A stretch of 64,000 bases of DNA, taken from assembly GCF_000524195.1 (NCBI RefSeq), contig NW_020170479.1, positions 107,683 through 171,682 on the forward strand, written 5' to 3'. Of this stretch, positions 27,311 through 40,844 are shown in pieces. Each line of letters begins with the position of its first letter. Positions within the stretch are counted from its first letter, which is position 1. A program made the translations under genes and the position numbers. This DNA is from Echinococcus granulosus. Taxonomy: Eukaryota; Platyhelminthes; Cestoda; Cyclophyllidea; Taeniidae. The notes below the pieces were generated by a model. It saw only the letters and a program-made list of their open reading frames with translations, made no database searches and was not told where the DNA came from.

Positions 27311-29094
27311 AGATGTGTGAATGATGAAGTTTGTTTACTCTGCATTTTTGTTTCGTAGGCACTTTGAAAAATGGCTTTGGTCTTCTATAGTGGTTCCCCA
27401 ATCCCTCTGTACCCCTCGTAATGCATTTCCTATTCTAGCATTATTTCTTTTGCCTTCATGGCTGTCTAGGACGGTACAATACCTTCCAAAATAATTATCT
27501 GTAAGGTGACTTTTACGTAACCATAACATAAAGCGGCCATGTTTGCAACATTTTAAGTCAGTCAAGTGTAATATTAAAGCGGTGATTAAAAACAGATCCT
27601 CGCTTTTACGGAATTGTTTATACTCATACCACTTATTAGATTTTTAATTAACAGCACACACAAGTATATAACAGTGGCAAAATTCCTAAATTTCGTACTC
27701 ACTTCAATGATATATTATATTTTCTTTTTGCCTTTTGAATTGCTAAGTAGATCGCGCTGATAAAAGTAGTCTAATTTAAGTTATTCTACTACAAACTTTA
27801 ACGAATGTTTATCAAAGGATTCTTAGAAAGAGAAAAATGAAGTCTTTGCTTGCATGTGGTGGTTTAATGCCCAAGATCCACAGATGGGATGTGACCCAAC
27901 AAACGGCCAAATTCAGCATTTTTAATTTTATATGAATGTGCTTTTTTGCCTTGCAAGTTCTCCCTTCTGTGATAAAGGCAAAATCCAAGCTAGCAACTTT
28001 GCAATTTACTTGAACAAAGTCAGTGGTCGTTTCTGTTTGCATGCTATAGACCCTTCTTTACATTATCATGAGTTTAAATTTTTTCCCGATTTTTCGGGTA
28101 GTTTTCGTTGAAAGGTCTGTTGAAGTAACGTCTAACTGTTCGTTGTTTTCTGTTTATTCAGAAAGTACAGCTTCATTCATGAATGTCCTGTGATTTATAA
28201 TGGTACTGTCGGCATGGGCAGTATGCATTCGTTGTTGCCTTTTGACGACCAGAAATGCATTCAATCTAATTTTTATTTCTGTGAAATTACTCTACCTCTT
28301 TGATTTACGTTTAGCTCATTCTTTAAAAATCACCCCTGCTCAACCTGAATTTGCGGTTGCAATGATATCTTAGTGTAGGGGAACGCTATACTTGATGTGT
28401 GCCAAAAAAGCTTTTGTAGAGGGATTGGTGGTGGGAATAGTTAGTAAGAGTTGTAGACACGTCATGTTGGGGTTCAAAAACCCCGACAGTGCAGCACAAA
28501 AAAAGTGCTGTCAAAAAGGAAACTACCCTTGCTTGTGTCCTGAACTTTGTCATTATATACTAAACCAAGTTTAAATTGTTCTCCGCAAAAAATGAGACAA
28601 AGTTCGAATTTTTGACTAGTCTGCCGAAGTAATGCTTATTCCTGCCCTGGATCTCTCTTTGTTGCTAGCCTCTTGACATGAACTAATTCCAATCAGAATG
28701 CCCATAGTTCCATCACTATCGAATAAATAAACCACTATTCGACAAATTTGAAATGAAAAAGGTCTAGTTTAAAGGCAAAAAGCGGTAGTTATTCAGTGTT
28801 AGTATTTCGCATAAGTGATTTATCATACAAAGTGTATTCTTCTCGACCCACATTTGGGGGCTCCATAGCAATATGGTGGTTCCCAAGATCTTCTAATAGA
28901 ACATCATTTGATCTATTGACACTTGTGGTAAGTAAGTAGGGCCAAATATTCTCCCTACCCCCTCTCACCTGAAGCTCTTTTTTAAGATTTAAGAAAGAAA
29001 TCAGTTATTATTTTGGCGTTTCGATACCTCCTTTAAAAAAATAAAGATATAATACTGGGGCAGAATAATTATTGATATCATACAGAAGGGTTGA
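27311..29094. other. intergenic with two adjacent stem-loops
   Basis: No gene seen. GGGGTT-CAAA-AACCCC (28469-28484) is followed at once by a second stem CAGCAC-A7-GTGCTG (28492-28510). Both are short and could be chance. They fall in a 60-codon open frame without other coding features. Confidence 0.45.
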
Positions 29095-29425
29095 GGATCT
29101 CCTGGCATGGGTAGAATCCCATACCGCCCTGCTATAGTTCAGAAGCATAGCCTAAGGTGGCCTTAAAAACAAAGTGAAGAGTTAGACAAATGTGTAAAGT
29201 AGTTCATCGCAATCAAGCACCCACTGCCGACTTTTAAGCAGAGAAGTAAAAAGTCGTCATGCCTTCTGTGTCAGCACGTGTCAAAACAAATCCGCCCGTA
29301 GTGTGTACCTAACCGCATTATAAGTGCCCTCTTAAAAAGGCCCAGGCTATGACGTCTAAAGCAGCAAAATGCAGTAGTGGACATTTTTCAGGCGCGGATG
29401 GTGATTAACATTCCAATTTATTCGA
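29095..29425 (+). repeat. dispersed repeat family F, copy 2
   Basis: Diverged copy of 10630-10965 in the same orientation. It shares ordered landmarks, including CCTAAG, CAGCACGTGTCA, the TAGTGTGTACCTAACC block, CTTAAAAAGGCCCAGG and GACGTCTAAAGC followed by AATGCAGT. Similarity fades out at both ends near these coordinates. Confidence 0.7.
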
Positions 29426-31264
29426 TAAGCCATATTTGCCCTCATAGAATGTTTATTGACCTCAATGAAAGAATGGTACCCTTTAGATTGCACGCTTGAA
29501 TAAAACTTCGCCGATTATTTATGGCTTGATGCCTTTGCACACGAGTTTTCAATATGATATATTTACACCCTTTTTTAGAATGACTGCGTTGCTGGCACAA
29601 GTGAACACTTTTTGATTCGCACCAATTTATTTGCGTGACATAAACTCAAATTTGAATTCAAATATCTCAAAGTTATGGATATTTTTGGCACACGTGCGAC
29701 AAATTCGATTTTTATTATATTTCATTTTCTATATATTCATTGCACATTTTATGACAAGTTTGACTGCATTTCATTTAATTAGAATTGTTAAAAAGTTAAC
29801 TTCTAATTTTGACTTGGCTCAAATAACTGAACCATCAACAAATATGCTTTAAGCCTAAACTGTCAAGCCCTCATTTTACACATCCCTAGAATTTGGGCAC
29901 TGATTGCCTCGAGGAGGGGCGAAAATACGTAAATTTGTATTTATCTACATGTCAGGCAAAAGTTCTTCTCACTATCTAGTGTTGACAAAAGGCAATCCTG
30001 ATATTGATTCTCTAATTTAGCGCTCCCTTTAACTGTGTAGCTGGTTTATATTGGTAATTATAAAGTTATGAGACATACTTGAGGGCAAAATTAGACAAAA
30101 TACTAAAGCAGGTTGTGTAGTGACGACGTAAATTAGGGTTTAATAGCATTGCCATGGTGCGGAGGCTTGCCCATCAAGCGAAGGTATAACGACAAAGCAT
30201 CTAAGTGGTCCACTCACCCAAATCGACGATCCAACGTATTACACAGGAGGCTGAAAAGGGAAAACTCATCGTCGAGCAAAAAAACTTACACATATTTGAC
30301 GATATTTCAAACAAATAGGAAATGGTTAGGAAAATGTGTTAGGCTATCCACTTTTTAGTCGATTATGGGCTCAGTAAATGGGGAAAGCCCATAAGAGAGG
30401 AGTTACAACTGTGGTTTGATGATTATAGCCGAGGAGGTAAAGAACAAATGCAAGGCTAAATATAGAGCCAGACATCAACTGACCCGCGTTTTACTTTGCA
30501 CATGTATATGTTCCAGGGCTACAAAGCCGACAAAACATATCTGTTCTGTGTGGCATTTCAGTAGAGGGCACAGAATTTTGATACAGATTGGGTTCTGACC
30601 ATCTTATGTGTATCTCCCTGTACTTGTCAAATTAGTCATCCATGTTCTTGTCTTAATAAACTGTTCATTCCCACAAATGCATTTAAGGTTATAAAATAGT
30701 TGACTGTTTGCTTGAAGGAGGCAGGTTAATATCGCAAGGCCGTAACATGTTTGTTACCACCGTCGCATATATGCGAATTTCCACTTTTCTTACCCGGACC
30801 GACACATCACAAATGTGTAACATATTTTACTTGAAATGAATTACGCCAGAAAATTTACAAAAATAATTGATGTTGGCACTGCCTTGAGCTTAAAATACAC
30901 TTGAATTCTATTTATCGACAACTTTAACCAACCAAAATTTCATTAAACAGGCAAACCCTTAACTTCCCTCTCCACTCCACCCACTTATGGGTTGTCTTGA
31001 AATCTCTAACACCTCCCACATTCTCGTAAGCCCCTGTATTATCTATTACCATGCCCTTACTTTCGTTACATTTCGGTAAGGCTAAGGTCGTGTGACGATA
31101 CAAAATGAGATCATTTTTTCACAATGAGTTTTATTCATACTTAGATTCCTTTTTTATGTAATTCCCAACCTAATCTCACATAAATCCAATGCCTGATATC
31201 TTATATCTCTATTTTATTTACAATCCATTACGACGTTGCAAATGTTTATTTATGTGTTTTTAAC
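29426..31264. other. intergenic, no gene recognised
   Basis: AT-rich. The short frames at 30149-30358 and 30416-30598 are unremarkable. A segment near 30505-30590 (AGGGCTACAAAGCCGACAAA...) loosely resembles the right part of family E near 41290, too weakly to annotate. Confidence 0.5.
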
Positions 31265-31700
31265 TGACTTTCAGACAGCGCTGCGGTGACCAAATGGATA
31301 AGACTCACACGTACATAAGGGAAATGCGGATTTGTACTTTTGTGACCGTCTTGCCTTTAAAAGGGCTGCGCATGATGTGTGGAACGTGGCTATAAATAAC
31401 GCAGACTGCATTTGCACATCGATCTGTGACCCATTTGGGCTGGGCTCGGCTTGTTGCTGTGTATGTGTATGCGTGCATGGTGCACACGACGTTTTGCATA
31501 TTCCCCCCCCCCCTCCCGCTCCACCTCCTTTCCTGCATCCCTCTCTAGCTTTCCCTCCATTTTGCTCCATAATTAGCATATCCAACACACACACACACAC
31601 AAATGCACATGAATCCTTTTGTAGGCCTCACAGCAACGATCCGAACTTTTCACTTAATGTTCGCGCACAGCTATCCTGCATAATGAAATTAATAAACATC
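31265..31700. promoter_or_regulatory. isolated GC-richer island with TATA box and simple repeats
   Basis: An isolated GC-richer block in AT-rich DNA. A TATAAATA box lies at 31391-31398, followed by less AT-rich sequence, a C-rich tract at about 31502-31540 and a CA microsatellite at 31585-31601. Overlapping open frames exist on both strands (31332-31703 plus, 31271-31600 minus), but their Pro and Thr/His runs come from the simple repeats. I read it as a possible orphan promoter or first exon rather than a protein gene. No downstream exons were recognised. Confidence 0.35.
31585..31601. repeat. CA microsatellite
   Basis: An uninterrupted AC dinucleotide run, eight units. Confidence 0.9.
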
Positions 31701-32624
31701 TAGAGAAAGATTGCTCTTTTACAATCACTTTTACTCACTTTATATTTTATTGACTCGGTATTTGGACTATTCCAAATTCTGCATAATTTGATCAGCTTTA
31801 CTCATTTATGTATTACCCAATGCTCATCCTTTACTTGAACCGAGGGCACAGAGAGTCAATTATGCCTTAGAATTTTAGGCTTGATTTATGCCAAAATTTA
31901 TCATATAATGCTTTTTGTCTGTTGCAGTGTTAAGCTGATATTTTAATGAGCTCTCGCTTGCAAACTATGACTTTAAATTTGTGAATGATTTATCTTTCTC
32001 CACTAACTGTTCCAAATCTCTTATTTTCCCTCCGGGTGAGTTCTGTTTATTTGTACTTTGTGTCTTACTTATAGCAAGAATATTAAAAAACAACTCACTG
32101 GACGTTTGTAAAATGAATGAATGATTTCATTCACCTTAATCTCCTGGTTACTTTTGCTGAATCATACAGGATTTATCTTTTTTAATGACGTCTTTGGGAA
32201 CTTTCTTTATTGTACCGAGAGACATTTAGGTATTAGCATAGAATCTGAAGTAGCCCAAAATTACCAAGCTTACAGTTGCTGTGTTTAGCCAATTGTGTAC
32301 GTGATAGCGGCCCATATACTACTTTTAGCAATAAACTTCTTTTCAAAAAAACCAAAATCATACTTTTACCAAGCTCTGGCCTAGCCATTTCCATCATAAT
32401 CATCTGCTTTTATACTTTATTTAAAGTGTCCTTTTGAAAAGGAAATCTGTAACTACCTTGAGTTTGACTAATCTTGAATGTTTTATCACTAATAAATACA
32501 TTGAATGGCCTAACGAATTCCCTCATTCATGATTGTATGTAGTCCAAACTTTTCTCGAATAAGTTTTTATTAAGAAATAATAAATCGAAAAGCTTTTGAG
32601 CCTACCTTATTGTAGTACGCTGAC
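31701..32624. other. intergenic, no gene recognised
   Basis: AT-rich sequence with nothing recognisable. Confidence 0.55.
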
Positions 32625-33165
32625 TGTTTAACTTCCCGTTTTGGTTGCCGGCCACTTAGGTGCTCCGCCACTGCAACTCCGCAGAATGAGAAAATACCCA
32701 GGCTATGCCAGTACCACCAAGCCCTACTGTGCGTCGATAATATACATTGTTTTATTATTACCTCTTCTTTTGTCTCTGAGGAAGTCTAGTGGTGCCATAT
32801 TGGTGGCAGCGGAAAGCAAAATCCGATCCCAAAGAACAAGTTGTCTGATTTTAAATGCTAGGTGAATGTTTTCTCACAGCGACAATCACGTTGTGATGGC
32901 TAACATAGGGGATTGACCGAGGGAAGGCCTGAGGACGGCGCTGAAAAAAAGATTTGATATCTCATGCATTAATTGTGTCTAATTCTCGGTTTTGGTAAAG
33001 GAACAATTAGAATCTCCTCAGTTGTACCTTCATCGAGTTGTCTGGCTTCCTTTCTATGCCAGTACTCCTAAGCCCCTCTTTCCGTCAAAAATACATAATC
33101 TGCTCAAGTATTATGCCTTCTTCCTTTTTAATTAAGGTCTCAAGCTGCTACATTAGCGCAAAATG
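32625..33165 (+). repeat. dispersed repeat family E, two units in tandem
   Basis: A right part (32625-32825: CCCGTTTTGG, GGCTATGCCAGTACC, CTCTTCTTTTGTCTCTGAGG) is followed by a middle part (32868-32945: TTTCTCACAGC, GTTGTGATGGCTAA, GATTGACCGAGGGAAGG). A second right part follows (32970-33165: CTCGGTTTTGGTAAAGG, TCTATGCCAGTACTCC, ATAATCTGCTCAAGTATTAT). The order right, middle, right fits head-to-tail units of one element. A 74-codon open frame at 32641-32865 is not shared by other copies. Confidence 0.7.
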
Positions 33166-34164
33166 GAATTTGTTGGCCTTTTTTATTGGTGTTTAAAGTG
33201 TTACAGCTACAAAACTACTTTAGCTCACATGCAGCATTTTGTAGGGAAAGTTTATTTTATCCAAATTTTGCTTCTAATTTTACGCTTTCTCAAACCGACT
33301 ATTCTGCTCTTTCCTCAAAGACATTTTTTGCTTTAAGGTTTCTCACTCAAGCGTTATTTTAAACACACAGCACTCTTGGACATTTCATAATAATTTTCCC
33401 CACTTTTGTATGACTATGTAAAAATCCGACCTCAGCGTTTACACATATATTGCTACTTTTTAATGAACTCGCTCTGTTCTAGCTTTTGACCAGGAACGGC
33501 CCAGTCGTCACAAAAAGGTCAGAGAGTCTTCTAAGGCGAGTAAAATGTCAGGTTCCAGTTAAAACAATTACTACATAAAACCACTTTGTAGGCCAGCCTT
33601 ATTAGGATGTTTGAAGCAGAATTGGGAGTAGCAGCCGTGTCAGTAATTATGGAGGCCCTGCATGTAGCATAGTTTTTCACCTCCCAAGCTGTTGGTTAAG
33701 AGCGCAGTTTTTAATCACTTTTGTTAAAGCGAAATAGAGGTGACACGTCGCAGCTGTCAAAGAAAGAAAACCGAGGATTTTTTCGGTGGATTATCCCAGA
33801 TTTACGAAATAAATTGGAAACTAGCTAATCTGTATAATATGATTAAAGTAGCGTAGTTCAAATAAAGACCGAAATTCCAAAAGAAATTTTTAAGCCCACT
33901 GGATAATGGTGTGTTGCGCTTAATTTATCGAGGGCAATCAAGGCAAACACGGACTTTAGGGCTAGAAGGGATGCTGGCGTGACGGTAGTAAGTACACTAG
34001 TTAATAGTAGTTGAGCCCTACAGGGGCCACTTCGGATATCATTAATCAAAACGAAATTTTGGGTATCAGTAGAAGTGTGTTCTTGTGCATAGGATGGCAT
34101 TCAGTGGTAAAATAGGTTTCTCGTCGATGAAAACACTGCGTTCCTTAGATATCTACCCATTTGG
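33166..34164. other. intergenic, no gene recognised
   Basis: AT-rich with a GC-richer patch at 33485-33760 that may be another old repeat. No second copy was found by eye. Confidence 0.5.
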
Positions 34165-34545
34165 AAAACTTAGAATGCACTAACTCCTCTAATTGCACAC
34201 CCGACTTCACTACGATAAATCCATGGTTGGAATTCCCATGTTTTTCAGGAACATCCGTAAGTCAGTCAGTAGTTATACTCTCTCTGCTGAGCCCCACCTC
34301 GCAGCCTCCCCATTTGCAAGCTCACAGTCCCAAGCATTCAGGTCGAGGAACTTCCGATTCTTTAATCTTCGCGATCGTATGCGCTTCCTCCCTAAAACTA
34401 CACAAGAGGCGAGTCGTTCCGTAGCATTGGCAGACGACGTCATTCTCAAGCATTTATAACTGGGAGAAGTTATTGAATACTGGATGACGAAAAGAAGCAG
34501 TCTGTACGAATTCACAGATTTTACCTTATATTGGCAAATGGCTTT
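34165..34545 (+). repeat. dispersed repeat family C, copy 1
   Basis: Aligns with 43160-43485. Shared ordered landmarks are AAACTTAGAATGCACTAA versus AAGCTTAAAATGCACTTA, AATTGCACACC versus AATTGCACGCC, CCGTAAGTCAGTC versus ACGTAAGTCCATC, GTTCCGTAGCATTGGCA versus CTTCCATAGCAGTAGCA, and CTCAAGCA followed by GATTTTACC versus CTCAAGCA followed by AATTTGAC. Overlapping open frames on both strands exist here but are not conserved in copy 2. Confidence 0.65.
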
Positions 34546-37500
34546 TAACTTAAAAATTTAAATTTACTTATGTAATATTTTGATGGGGATGTAAATGTGG
34601 TAGCTGGATAGGGTGACGAAATATGTACTTTTGTCTTTTCAAACCCAAGAGTCTCAACTAGATTTCATTTTCCTTATACTCAAGCTGGAAGTCTATGTTG
34701 ATTCTCCTCCGTTTCTTCACACTGTAGCTACACTATTAGTGATAGCTGAAATCCGACTTTCTGTTTTTTTCTTTTTTGTGTCTTCTATAAAACCGTATGA
34801 ATGGGGAATTCCTGGGGCTTTTACTTAGAGGAGAAATCCCAACTCATTCGTAAGACTGATGCAATGGGGGTGGTAACGGGAAAATTTGACTAGGATTTGG
34901 CCATTATCTGTGCATCTACACGCAGTTTGATGGCTTTAGAAATGTCCTCCATGGGGCTTTTCCTAACGTGGAAAATGTGCGAACCTTTCACGAGCGTGGA
35001 TTATTGGTCAGTAAGAACAGAATAAAATTAGTTTGTTAGACACTACCTGACCTTAACCGACATTTTCTGGATTTTCTCTCAGTAGGAACTAAATTTATTT
35101 CCTACCATTTGTGGAAAAGTTCTCAATCAACAGATGTATACTACGTAAATATTCTCCAATGCTTCCACTGACTTTATTCGCCCGTTATAACTGATTCTCC
35201 ACCGATAGACAAAATAAGCTACCGCGAATTCTCTACATGCCTACATTTGATTTATCCTTCCACTGTCCTACTTCTTAACGTGTAAACGCTGTGAAAATTT
35301 TTCATTTTTAGTGGCAAAGTCGGGGTTTAATAGTTGATCTTTACAGTACCCCATAAGCACAACCTTTTATGCACAAAATAAACAGGAATAAGAGTTAGCT
35401 ATTTCGCTTTCATGATCAAAAACACATTTGTTTTCCTATTTATCTCTATTCAACCTGGGATTCCGGCATTTTCATGCGCCAGGTCAGTACTACTTGCAAT
35501 AGTTTTCTATATTCTCGCCTGTCGGTGGCCACTCCGGAGGGGCCTTAAAGTACCTTCTCTTTTTATCTCTATGTGATTTACAAAGAAAACCCACTACTAG
35601 CCTAAAACTACAATGTAGAATTTGAGTAAGGTAATTTGAAATTCTTAGAACTTTGTATTACCTAAGTGTGTTAGTCAAATGAAAATTAGAAAAATCCGCT
35701 CTCATAATTTGTTGTTCTGTTAAGTTGTCTTCCTATTATATTTCAAAGTGAAAGGCATATTTTGTGATTTTTTTGCTCTAATAAAAGCTTAAGTATTTTG
35801 GTTTCTAAAGCTACAAAATACTAAATGCCTTGGTAGCACTTTAATGCACAAATTTATCACCTAGCATTTTCTTTTACTTTCATATGGATTTGCAAGTACA
35901 TGTCGTGACAAAATCTGTTTCTGGTCGCAACAGAACAATGGCAACACTCAACTTCTACCATCCTTTTGGTAATGTTAATAAACGCACTTATTTTGTTTAT
36001 ATTGCTCCTCCCTTTACCATAGCCGCTCTACCAATTTAGAAAAACTTATTTAAAATGTTAAAAGAAATGCCTAATTTTGTTTTTCTTTCCCTTTGATGTT
36101 TGCCATCAGATACTCTCTTGCTCTAGTAGATATCCAATTAACTAAAGCCCTTCGGATCTTAGGCAGACTGGTTTGCAGACATACCTTGCAATACAATTCT
36201 GAAAAGTGAATAAATCGGGTAAAATTAATGTTTTAAGAAGCTAAAAATTAGGTGCGACTGTGATTTGAGATGACATTACCTTTGAAGTCGTTGCCAACAT
36301 CATGAAGCCTAGCACAACAAAAATTCCCTGGTAACCCTCGCATTGAGGCAATGTCGTTTTCTCAGTAGTCTGGACTCAATTTCGTAGTCGCTCATTTGCC
36401 AGCAGAAAGAAATGAGTTAATTCTTCTCCAAAAGGTTCATAACAAGGACTAAACTTTAGCCTGTCTCGACACTTACTTTTCAGTTATTGTTTTTTAGATC
36501 GTGCACAGTCTTCTCTTAATCCAAAGTCTGAGGATCCCTTTGACGTAAGTGAACGAAGGTTGTTCGTTAGGTAGGACAAAGATTGTCAACGTCGATTCTT
36601 ATTCTGGTGTAATCCAAATCTCCTAAATTAGAAAATTTTTAAATCTTCTTAAATAAAAAGTAAGTATATGATTTGATGAGAATCTCTGCTAAGACATTGA
36701 TAGTAGTACAGTTTGCATCACTTTCATCAGGTACGCAAAAGCCACTTTGTAGATGAAAGCAGTTCAAGATATTTAATATTCACTCAGCTGAAAATATTTT
36801 TGCTTTGTAATTTTGTTGCCTACACTGTTAAAGAATACCATTTATTCTGATACTAGCATGAAACGTTTAGTTTCATACGTTTATTTGTACTCTCAGGTCA
36901 GAAGGAAATGACCTTCGCCCCATTTAAGGTCATTATAAAGTCATGACGTTAGTCTTTTTGTTAGAATAGAATAATACAACTTAGCTAATGGCGTAATCTC
37001 ATCTTTGTGCCCATTCTTCCCATCATGGAAATAATGGTCCTCTACTGAATAGTTTTTAGTAATATTATTTCAGCAAAGTCCGCGACCATTTAAGAAATAT
37101 TTTAATGGGAGTTGGTTGATTATTATACTTTTTAATTGAAACATATGGATTTTAAACATCACTCCTTGATCACCCACTGCATATTAGTGAAGAGATTCTT
37201 GTAGGACCCAAGTGAGACCTTCTCGGAGCAACTTGGCAACTAACATTTATGTGAAAAATCTAATCGCCTACATTTAACCAATGGTTTTATGGGTGGCGAT
37301 GAGGCAGTGTAGAGCACCTCCTACCATTAGCGATTAGGATAATTTCTAAAGCTAAATAAAATCAACGGTTATGGTGATATTTGCGGTAGCAAACATGATT
37401 ATACCCAAAAGAAATGTCATTGATGGATATTTTTTAGATAACTTTTAAATTTTCAACATGATCTGTAAGAGCTGCAAAAGCATGCATTTTGGTTCCTTCC

Positions 37501-40500
37501 TTTAAACATCCTATAACCCCTTTTTAAGTTGTTTGAAAAGTGCAATAGAAGCAGACGGGTAGGCGGGCAGACATACTCAGCACCTTTTTATCGATCGTGT
37601 CTGATATTGCAGATGGGAGTAAACAGAGCATTACGTAAGAATGGCTATTTTTAGTGGGACAAACAATCACCTTAAGTAATCTGCCCGAATTTGCTTGGGT
37701 CCGATAATATATCGAAACAGTCCAATGAATACCATACTTTTTAATGGGCTAATTGATTCAAGTGACGCCCTATGCAAAAAATTGCGTAAATGTAAAAAAG
37801 CACAAAAAATACTTTTGATGAAACAATTGACACTGCCTTCTATATTTCCCTCCCGGCAAGACATGAGCTTTTAAGGCCTCACTTTTTGCAATGATTTAGG
37901 ATTAAAATTACAACTAATTTTGGCTATGTCCTTTTCTGTCTCATTTTGATCCCCAAATAGTCTGCCTTATTTTGTATGGGATCATGCAATTATTTACTAC
38001 CAACAAGAATTGGCGATAATTGTGGCTTAGATCTATAAAAATGACACTAAAGAAGTACGAAGGATGAGGATGCGAATTTATTATCAAGTTAGGCTTTAAA
38101 ATGCACCGCTTTGCAATTCGGGACTCCAATTAGGTTGCAAGGCGCCTATCCAAGCTGAATTTAATATCTTTTTGGAAGCCCTAAGTGTTAAAAGACAATA
38201 CATACATGGAGGGATAAAGCTTATAAGCATGTCCAACAAACAATGCTACTAAACGGAGTCACGGTAACCAGACTTCAACTATACCTACTGTCTTTTGACC
38301 ATTACTTCATCTCCTTATGAATGTAGCATGACCACATATTTAAGTGCTATTTTTAATTACAGGGACTCTTTAAGTATTTGATATGTAAAAGAGTTCTTCT
38401 GTTCGCCAATAATGAGCAGCTCTTCTGATTTGTAGATGCACAATAAACATGGTTTGAGCCCGTATGCTTCACCAAACAGGTTTACCTCGGTTCTGAAGCT
38501 GCAACAAGTCAACACCTCAACACTTCGTCCGCATTCGAATGGTCCCCACCACCTGGTACCTGCCATGAAGTAACACAGTAGATGCGTCAACTTCACGAAT
38601 TCTTCCTAATGTTCACTTCTACACTTCACTTCTCAATGAGTAGAGATCTCAGTGCTGCCAATGATTTACGTAATTGCCGACTAGCCTACAGATACTTTCC
38701 TGCTCAGTCAGGCTAAATGTGAGTGCTGACACAATTTATGCATATTGACGCTAAAATGAAAGAAAAAGTGGTGCGACGCAAGTCTTAGCCTCGAAAAGCT
38801 TACTCCCTCATCCGGAATGACAGATGAAGAGGGCAATATTTTCTTGCCCTCATAATCATGCTCAATCCCACTCTAATATATGTTGTTCGCATGATCTTGT
38901 TTCTCAAAACTTTAAAGGGTCATTTTTACCCTTTTGTGTCCTCATTTACCAATGAGCTCGACCACAAGTGAAAATAGATAGACTAATTAGAAAATTGAAA
39001 GGGTGAGATAAGTGGACCTGATTAAGGCAAGACAAGTCGTTTGTGCGGTGTTGGGGTAAGTTTACCTCATTTAGAAGCATCTACTGATTAGTGGAACTGC
39101 CTTAGATTTTTTGGTGGGATTAACAGATGCAAAGCACTCTAAATTTTTGACCTACAAAGCCTAATAAATGACACAATAAAGGGATCATTACGTCACATTG
39201 CATGAAACTAGTGCCATTCATTGTCTATTTGGAGTTTTAAATGGGGAGACGAGGTTTGTAATTATATCTTATTCTTTGGCAGAACATTTTGAAACCACTT
39301 AGTGCGACTCATAACTCAAATGCTGCATAAAATTTTAATTAGATATTTCGATTTAGAGCAATAAATTGCAGTGTCTGAGTTGCCCTTTCAACTGCTTTTA
39401 AGCTCACTGCTCCATAAATACTTTATAGCTAGGAAGCATTAGCAATGGGACATAAGACATTACCAAAATTATGCAAATGGCTGAGGTAGAGGTCCATCTC
39501 GCTGCCTGTGGAATATTTATTAGGTCTTATTAAACTGCTCTGACTCTTCATTTACTGCGAATAGTACCACCCTTTTTCGTTATGTCTTTCAAATTGTCAA
39601 TAGATTCTGCGTCCCTCTGTAAACTAGTTATGAAACCAACCTATCTTTTAGTCGTCTCTTATTAGAGGTTCAAGGTAGGTTTGGAGTGCTACATTCGCGA
39701 CACCAACATGGTAGCCGGAGTCAGGCAAAGAATGGTATAGGTTTTCAAATCTAAGCATCATAAAGGGAATTTATTGGCAGTGGGCGAATGACTGCTCAAA
39801 AAGGTCAAAGCGACCAGGTCATCGTTCAACCCTTAACATCGTGTTTCAGGGTGATTCCTCCTACGTGCAGCTTGCCATGCGGAGAACAGAATAATGAGTG
39901 TGTACCTTCGTCAGTAGCACCATCGCTAAGATGCGAAATAATCATTTCATCTGTACCTACCTCGAGATTATCAGCACTTCACATGACGACTCGTTACGAC
40001 TTAAGCAAAAGAGGGACCACGAGAAGTACTGTGAACGACGATGTACTATGGGTTGCTGGTACCTTTGGCCCAGAAGAGCTCTTTGGTTTCCACAATTTGT
40101 ATTTTTGCCCAATAGTTTGATCTTTGAACCATGCCAATAACCTCCCAGCCCTTTTGTACACTATTAGTAAATCACTCTTCTATATTAGCATGCTATTTTA
40201 AAACTGCAGGGAGCACTTGGAACTATATTACATCGGAGAGAAATTCATTTGCTTATTTTACATCCAAATTATTCTTTATTTATAACCAAAATGTTCCATT
40301 TCTACATAACTCAGCTCTTCAAATAATAGCTTGTTGCCTTTGGACCCGATTGGTACTGTTGATTAGCCACTTCTTTGTGCTCACCATTTAAGGGTTACTC
40401 TAAGATTTACGACTGAAATCAGTCCGACCAAAAACCTACGGATAAAGAACGTGTAGATGAGATTTGCATGGCTACAGATAGTGTGACGCGTTTGGAACAG

Positions 40501-40844
40501 AAGGAGAGCACCTTCAAATTTAATTTCTTTTACATTTTGGGAAAAATAGCACGTAGTGAGCGTTTTATAAAGTCCGTATTCCATTGTATGACAAATTGTT
40601 ATTTTAAATTGCAGGTTTGAAGGATACAGTGGAAAGTGCACTTCCAACCTCTTCTCTAAGACGCAACGTTAAGGTTTTTTAGTGAAGTGCAGATAGACTC
40701 CGGCAACTGCCCTAGACTCATGACCTCGAGGAAAGCTGTATACAAGTGAAACGACATTAGCTGCAAACCATCTGGAAATGTTTGCTACTGAGTTATCTAC
40801 CCTATATGTATGAAGATATAAATTATGTGAACACGCATTACCTC
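34546..40844. other. intergenic, no gene recognised
   Basis: AT-rich gene desert. The 110-codon frame at 39788-40120 overlaps another frame on the same strand and has no recognisable domain. The surrounding 39780-40110 stretch is GC-richer and may be a further repeat without a visible partner. Confidence 0.5.

Noticed and set aside
31271..31703. Overlapping plus- and minus-strand frames of 123 and 109 codons
   Set aside because: Their length comes from C-rich and CA simple repeats and both strands are open. Composition artefact.
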